Source of the DNA: Halieaceae bacterium
GTDB taxonomy: Bacteria > Pseudomonadota > Gammaproteobacteria > Pseudomonadales > Halieaceae
Reading direction: 5' to 3'
Assembly (NCBI GenBank): GCA_902623175.1
Contig: CACNSR010000007.1
Coordinates: 1-64,000 of the forward strand
DNA length: 64,000 nucleotides
The translations under genes and the position numbers were made by a program. Positions 57,774 through 64,000 of this stretch are shown here, in pieces. The notes under the pieces are model-generated. The model made no database searches, was not told where the DNA came from, and saw only the letters and a list, made by a program, of their open reading frames with translations. Each line of letters opens with the position of its first letter. Positions within the stretch are counted from its first letter, which is position 1.

Positions 57774-58232
57774 ATGAGTGAGACCCTTTCCCTAGTCGAA
57801 CAAGTCAAAGCAGCTATGAAAGCTGCAATGAAAGCTCGCGAAAAAGAAACCCTCTCTACCATTCGCTTAATTCAGGCGGAATTTAAACGTGTTGAAATCG
57901 ACGAGCGTATTGAGATCGATGACGCCCGCGCGGTCGCGATCATGGACAAAATGGTAAAGCAGCGCCGCGATTCTTCCTTGCAGTATCGCGACGCGGACCG
58001 CCCAGAGCTGGCTGATGTGGAGGATGCCGAGATTGCGATCATCCAAACCTTCCTGCCTGCTCAGCTCTCTGCTGAAGAAATCGACGCCCTCATCGACGAG
58101 GCGCTCGTTGGTATCGATGCGGAAGGCATGGCCGCCATGGGCCCCTTGATGGGCAAGCTTAAGCCCAAGCTTCAGGGCCGTGCGGATATGGGCAAAGTCT
58201 CACAGCGCGTGAAGGCCAAACTCGGCGCCTAA
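57774..58232 (+). CDS. GatB/YqeY domain protein
   Basis: A 152-residue YqeY-family protein; these resemble the tail of the GatB amidotransferase subunit and may bind tRNA, but their task is not known. It starts MSETLSLVEQVKAAMKAAMK and has KEKETLSTIRLIQAEFKRVE, IAIIQTFLPAQLSAEEIDAL and GRADMGKVSQRVKAKL. It sits between rpsU and dnaG as in pseudomonads. Confidence 0.93.
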   Translation: MSETLSLVEQVKAAMKAAMKAREKETLSTIRLIQAEFKRVEIDERIEIDDARAVAIMDKMVKQRRDSSLQYRDADRPELADVEDAEIAIIQTFLPAQLSAEEIDALIDEALVGIDAEGMAAMGPLMGKLKPKLQGRADMGKVSQRVKAKLGA

Positions 58233-58369
58233 TGCGCTGCCCGCCAGATCAACGCGGGCCGCACGGATCTTAGAGCGCTTGCCCTCCCCCAGTGAGCGGG
58301 TCACACTGCTCCATACGAGCATTGCACCAACCGACTAACCGAACGGGCTGCCAACCGCACTGCTCGTGA

Positions 58370-60253
58370 ATGAGCGACTCCGACGACCAGACCGTGGCAC
58401 GACTCCCGCAAGCTTTTATCGATGATCTACTGGATCGCCTCGATATCGTTGAGGTTATCGATCGCCGCGTAAAGCTTAAGAAGGCTGGCAAAAACTACAG
58501 CGCCTGCTGCCCGTTCCACGACGAGAAAACCCCCTCTTTCTCGGTAAATCCGGAGCGCCAGTTCTACTACTGCTTTGGCTGTGGCGCCGGGGGCAATGCC
58601 ATCGGATTCGTGATGGACTACGAGCGGCAAGATTTTCGCGAGGCCGTGGAAGGCCTGGCGCAAACCGTTGGTCTAGAAGTGCCCAAAGACGATCCCCGCG
58701 GCGGCCGTGAACCGCCGAAGGATCAAAACAAGCCACTCTATGAGACGCTCGAGCGCTCTAGCAAGTTCTATGAGCACGCGCTGCGGCAACACAGCGAACG
58801 CCACAAGGTCGTCAACTATTTAAAAGGTCGGGGTCTTACTGGCGAAATCGCCCGGGATTTTCGTATTGGCTTTGCGCCGGAGGGCTGGGACAACCTGATG
58901 CAAGCCAATGGCGGTGACGAAGCCTCACAGGATTTGCTCATGCGCTCGGGGATGCTAGTGAAAAACGACAAAGGCCGCACCTATGATCGCTTTCGCGAGC
59001 GCGTGATGTTCCCCATACTAGACCAGCGCGGCCGAGTGATTGCCTTTGGCGGCCGTGTGCTGGGTGACGACAAGCCCAAGTACTTAAATTCTCCCGAAAC
59101 CCCGGTATTCCAAAAATCACGCGAGCTATACGGTCTGTGGCAGGCGCGCAAACATCCGCGCCGAATCGAGCGCATTGTGGTCGTCGAGGGCTATATGGAT
59201 GTGATCGCGCTAGCGCAGCACGGCATCCCCTACGCTGTCGCCACGCTGGGCACCTCCACCAGCGAGACCCACCTCGAGCGGCTGTTCCGCATCGTGCCCG
59301 AGGTCGTGTTCTGCTTTGATGGGGATGATGCCGGCCGAAAGGCCGCTTTTCGCGGACTTGAGGCCACACTGCCCGCTATGCAGGACGGGCGTCAGGCAAA
59401 GTTCTTGTTTTTACCTGAAGGTGAAGACCCCGACACCGTGGTGCGCGCCAAGGGCAAGGCCTTCCTCGAGAATCTGTTTGACCACGCAGACCCGCTGGAG
59501 ACGTTTTTGTTCAAGCACCTGGCGGAGGGGCTAGACCTCGAAAGCATGGATGGTCGAGCGCGCTTCTCTAAACTCGCCGTACCACATCTACATCGATTGC
59601 CCGAGGGAGTTTTCAAAACGCTGATGTATCAGGCGCTGGCGGAAAAAACCGGCATCGACGTCGACAGCCTTAAGCGATTGCAGCCGCCGCCAGCACCCCG
59701 CCCAAAACCCGGCGCGGTAGCGGACGCATCTGCCCAAGACGGGCCGCCACCGACAGACCCGGAGGAGCCGCCCCCCGAAGACATCATGCCCATTGAAGGG
59801 CCCATAGTGGCAAGTCTCTCGCCCAGCTCTATCAATCCAATTCACCGACTGCTCGGACTGCTTGTGCTAAAACCCGCGATGGTAGAGCATATTCCCGATG
59901 CGTTGCTGGTCACGGAAGGTAGCCCCGATGCGGTGCTGCTATCTGAAGTGGTCGCCCATATCCGCAAATATCCCGATGTCACGACCGCGGCGCTGCTGGG
60001 GTTCTGGTTTGGCACGCCCGAAGGCGACTTTCTCAATGCGCTAGCGGGCCGGGAAACCGTGGAAGAAGACGCTGGCCTGGAAGCGCTCTGCACCGCTTTG
60101 GTGGAAAAACTTAGCCGGCACCCCGCACTCGACGCTGCGAGGCAACGATTCGAAGCCCTAAAGCGGAAGCCCTATGTCGAATTGACCGCGGAAGAGAAAA
60201 AAACGCTTTTGACGCTCACGCAGGAAATCCGGGCGCTCTCTGGCCGGAGCTGA
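58370..60253 (+). CDS. dnaG: DNA primase
   Basis: DnaG makes RNA primers at the replication fork. The 627-residue protein shows the CHC2 zinc finger (YSACCPFHDEKTPSFSV, then FGCGAGGN; residues 40-70), the TOPRIM domain (VVEGYMDVIALAQHGI, then FCFDGDDAGRKAAFRG; about 265-350) and the C-terminal helicase-binding domain (about 480-627). A proline-rich linker at about 440-475 (PPPAPRPKPG, PPPTDPEEPPPED) is longer than usual. The start at 58370 follows GTGA without a strong ribosome site, which fits the usual low expression of dnaG. Confidence 0.97.
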   Translation: MSDSDDQTVARLPQAFIDDLLDRLDIVEVIDRRVKLKKAGKNYSACCPFHDEKTPSFSVNPERQFYYCFGCGAGGNAIGFVMDYERQDFREAVEGLAQTVGLEVPKDDPRGGREPPKDQNKPLYETLERSSKFYEHALRQHSERHKVVNYLKGRGLTGEIARDFRIGFAPEGWDNLMQANGGDEASQDLLMRSGMLVKNDKGRTYDRFRERVMFPILDQRGRVIAFGGRVLGDDKPKYLNSPETPVFQKSRELYGLWQARKHPRRIERIVVVEGYMDVIALAQHGIPYAVATLGTSTSETHLERLFRIVPEVVFCFDGDDAGRKAAFRGLEATLPAMQDGRQAKFLFLPEGEDPDTVVRAKGKAFLENLFDHADPLETFLFKHLAEGLDLESMDGRARFSKLAVPHLHRLPEGVFKTLMYQALAEKTGIDVDSLKRLQPPPAPRPKPGAVADASAQDGPPPTDPEEPPPEDIMPIEGPIVASLSPSSINPIHRLLGLLVLKPAMVEHIPDALLVTEGSPDAVLLSEVVAHIRKYPDVTTAALLGFWFGTPEGDFLNALAGRETVEEDAGLEALCTALVEKLSRHPALDAARQRFEALKRKPYVELTAEEKKTLLTLTQEIRALSGRS

Positions 60254-60405
60254 CTTAATAGCATTACGACAGGATACGTGAGCCTACATTTAGCTGAGAG
60301 CCTTGAACTTCTGCCGCAATGCGCGACATCGCCAACCCTGTGATTCCGCAGCAAATATTGGCTTTGGAGCTGAGCACTAGGGATAGCATTTTCCCGCTTA
60401 TGGCA

Positions 60406-60435
60406 TTGGTGCTCAGGGGCCGAAGCCGTTATACT
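60406..60435 (+). promoter_or_regulatory. Probable sigma-70 promoter of rpoD
   Basis: TTGGTG (60406-60411) and TATACT (60430-60435) separated by 18 bases, 38 bases before the rpoD start. A good -10 with a mediocre -35. An internal rpoD promoter in this cluster is known in other gammaproteobacteria. Confidence 0.5.
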
Positions 60436-60473
60436 CGCCGACCTTTTTTATACCTCATCATCGCAGGCTTCGT

Positions 60474-62288
<1,815 letters not shown>

Positions 62289-62301
62289 ACGACCGCTCAG
62301 C

Positions 62302-62982
62302 ATGCGCCGCCTCGCCATACTGCTCCCCCTACTCGGGTGCCTAAGCGGTTGTGGCGGCGATTCAACCGATTCCCCTTCCACGTTGAGCGCCATAACGGTG
62401 GCGCTCTCCGGCTCGCCCAGCGCACAGATCTGGCAGGGACAGTGCGCCGCCTGCCATGGCGCGGCGGGTGAAGGCAACCGGGCACTCGGTGCGCCAGCGC
62501 TTACGCAGCCCTCTACTGATTATCTCGCCCGGCAGCTCCGCCACTTTGTGAGTGGCGTGCGTGGCGCGCACCCCGACGATGACGCCGGCAAGAGAATGGC
62601 ACTGAGCGTAGCGAATTTAAGTGAGCGTGATATTCCAGACCTTGCTGCGTTGATCGCAACCGAGTTGCCCCCCGCCCAACCGGCCACTGCGATCACCGGC
62701 GACGCGGCCCGAGGTGAAGACTACTACGTCAATATATGCAGCGCCTGCCATAGCGGTAACGGTCAAGGCAACGACGCACTCGGCGCGCCATCACTGGCGG
62801 GCCTGAATGACTGGTACCTGAAGTCGTCATACCAGAGCTACCTTGACGGGGTTCGCGGCACCCACCCCGACGATTTCTACGGGGCACAGATGGCGCGGCT
62901 TGCGCCCGCGCTAGCCAAAGGTGACGATATCGATGATGTCATCGCTTTTATCACTACGTTACCGCCCCGCCGAGCGCCCTAG
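62302..62982 (+). CDS. Diheme cytochrome c, lipoprotein (c4-like)
   Basis: A 226-residue exported protein with a lipobox (LLGCLSGC) near residue 17, so it is probably anchored to a membrane on the periplasmic side. It has two cytochrome c domains, each with CxxCH: QCAACHG near residue 50 and CSACHSG near 148, each followed by a Met-bearing segment (GKRMALS and GAQMARL) for the distal ligand. The two halves are similar to each other (GVRGAHPDDD and GVRGTHPDDF), showing an old duplication. Electron transfer to an oxidase or to the cytochrome peroxidase gene next door is likely. Confidence 0.9.
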   Translation: MRRLAILLPLLGCLSGCGGDSTDSPSTLSAITVALSGSPSAQIWQGQCAACHGAAGEGNRALGAPALTQPSTDYLARQLRHFVSGVRGAHPDDDAGKRMALSVANLSERDIPDLAALIATELPPAQPATAITGDAARGEDYYVNICSACHSGNGQGNDALGAPSLAGLNDWYLKSSYQSYLDGVRGTHPDDFYGAQMARLAPALAKGDDIDDVIAFITTLPPRRAP

Positions 62983-63001
62983 TTTCTTTACAGTGGCGCG
63001 C

Positions 63002-64000
63002 ATGATGCGTTCTCCTATCAAGCAAGCAAAAGCCGCGATATTTCGCCCACTCGCACTCTCGCTATTAGCCAGCCTGTTAGTCCCGTTGACCGTGAGAGGG
63101 GAATCACCAGCCGACTCTGGATTCCACCTCACACACACCTGCCCCGCCTCTTTTGAGCTACGGGACGGCGGCTGCGTGCTGCGCAATCGTTATAAAAAGT
63201 ACCGATCGCTCCGCGATGCGGGGGTCGGCGGCCTAAAAACCGGTCTGCCACAACTTCGCGAGGGGTTTACTCCGCAACAGATCGATCTTGGGCGCTACTT
63301 GTTTTTCGACCCTGTGCTCTCGGCGCATGGCTCAGTATCCTGCGCCAGCTGTCATGATCCGGCACAGGGGTTTGCCGATGGGCGTGCCCAAGCAGTAGGC
63401 ATCGACGGACAAACCCTCCCCCGCTCCGCACCGAGTTTATGGAACATCGGTTTCTTTTCGACGCTGCTATGGGACGGCTCAAAGAATAGCCTCGAGGAAC
63501 AAATGCAGGGCCCGCTGTACTCTCCCTTCGAGATGGGCAACACTCCCGCGCAACTCCTTGAAACACTGAACGGCAACCACATCTACCGCGCGCTGTTTGA
63601 GCAGGCATTTGGCACGACCACCATCGCGCTGGATCAGGTCTATACCGCCGTTACAGCCTTTGAGAGCTCGCTGATATCACTGAACAGCCGCTACGACCTG
63701 TACGCCCACGGTTATCACGCGGCGCTAAATGAAGAAGAGATCTCGGGGCTCAACGTATTTCGCTCGTTTGTTGCCCGATGCGCCGAGTGCCATACACCGC
63801 CGTTATTCTCCAACCAACAGCTGGCGGTGCTGGGTGTGGCCGACGCACCAGGCGAGATCATGGACCTCGGGGCCGAGGCCATCACTGGAAATGCCAGCCA
63901 GCGCGGCGCGTTCCGCGTTCCCAGCCTGCGCAATATCACTCGCACTGCCCCATACATGCACCGTGGCCAGAAAGCAACGCTGGAAGACGCTGCGCGTTTT
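63002..64000 (+). CDS. Diheme cytochrome c peroxidase / MauG-like protein, 3' end outside window
   Basis: The first 333 residues are visible and the frame is open to the window end. A signal peptide ends near TVRGE. Two heme sites follow: SCASCHDPAQGFADGR near 117 and CAECHTPPLFSN near 262. LFFDPVLSAHGSVSC and FRVPSLRNITRTAPYMHRGQ are typical of the CcpA/MauG family. It is periplasmic and may reduce hydrogen peroxide or oxidise a protein or substrate; family members vary and the heme-ligand set cannot be completed here. It starts 20 bases after the cytochrome lipoprotein gene. Confidence 0.88.
   Translation, partial: MMRSPIKQAKAAIFRPLALSLLASLLVPLTVRGESPADSGFHLTHTCPASFELRDGGCVLRNRYKKYRSLRDAGVGGLKTGLPQLREGFTPQQIDLGRYLFFDPVLSAHGSVSCASCHDPAQGFADGRAQAVGIDGQTLPRSAPSLWNIGFFSTLLWDGSKNSLEEQMQGPLYSPFEMGNTPAQLLETLNGNHIYRALFEQAFGTTTIALDQVYTAVTAFESSLISLNSRYDLYAHGYHAALNEEEISGLNVFRSFVARCAECHTPPLFSNQQLAVLGVADAPGEIMDLGAEAITGNASQRGAFRVPSLRNITRTAPYMHRGQKATLEDAARF

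Overview
The window is chromosomal DNA of a Gram-negative gammaproteobacterium. The outer-membrane machinery (LptD, SurA), the ubiquinone hydroxylase Coq7, Fis, the rpsU-yqeY-dnaG-rpoD macromolecular synthesis block and the AmgK/MurU peptidoglycan recycling pair beside lptD all point that way. Gene content and order resemble Pseudomonas and marine oligotrophic lineages such as the OM60/NOR5 (Halieaceae) group; that placement is inference, not a search result. Almost every housekeeping gene is intact, tightly packed and often joined by ATGA overlaps.

Layout. 1-4.4 kb: dusB (3' end), fis, purH, purD, coq7, all on +. 4.6-5.9 kb: a possible tiny membrane peptide and a SPOR-domain protein with a very acidic N-terminus. 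6.1-11.5 kb: trpC, trpD and trpG on -, a secreted C-type-lectin-like gene on +, a decayed trpE (large internal deletion, stop and frameshifts), and rpe. 11.5-18.6 kb: murU-amgK on -, divergent from lptD-surA-pdxA on +.

18.6-52.6 kb is a 34-kb accessory block lying between pdxA and rsmA, genes that normally sit next to each other. It is a cell-surface island. It starts with an unusual N-terminally extended glycosyltransferase, a patatin phospholipase, a large membrane protein, a GT4 glycosyltransferase and the GDP-rhamnose genes gmd-rmd, followed by a degraded second rmd. Next comes a type I secretion locus (TolC, HlyD and ABC proteins plus DUF6447 and an unknown protein) beside its probable substrate, a 1321-residue RTX/S-layer-like protein with an N-terminal DUF4214 region. 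A dedicated glycosyltransferase lies between exporter and substrate. Then follow an operon of methyltransferases, FkbM proteins and a double glycosyltransferase, a GT2-DUF2304 pair, and two complete ABC-2 glycan exporters (Wzm/Wzt type) around another glycosyltransferase. My reading is that the island builds and exports a rhamnose-containing surface glycan and a secreted, possibly glycosylated, calcium-binding surface layer.

52.7-64 kb returns to the core: rsmA, apaH (apaG is absent between them), cca, folB-tsaD on -, rpsU-yqeY-dnaG-rpoD, a diheme c-type cytochrome lipoprotein, and a MauG/cytochrome c peroxidase-like protein cut by the window end. I found no rRNA, tRNA, CRISPR array or insertion sequence.
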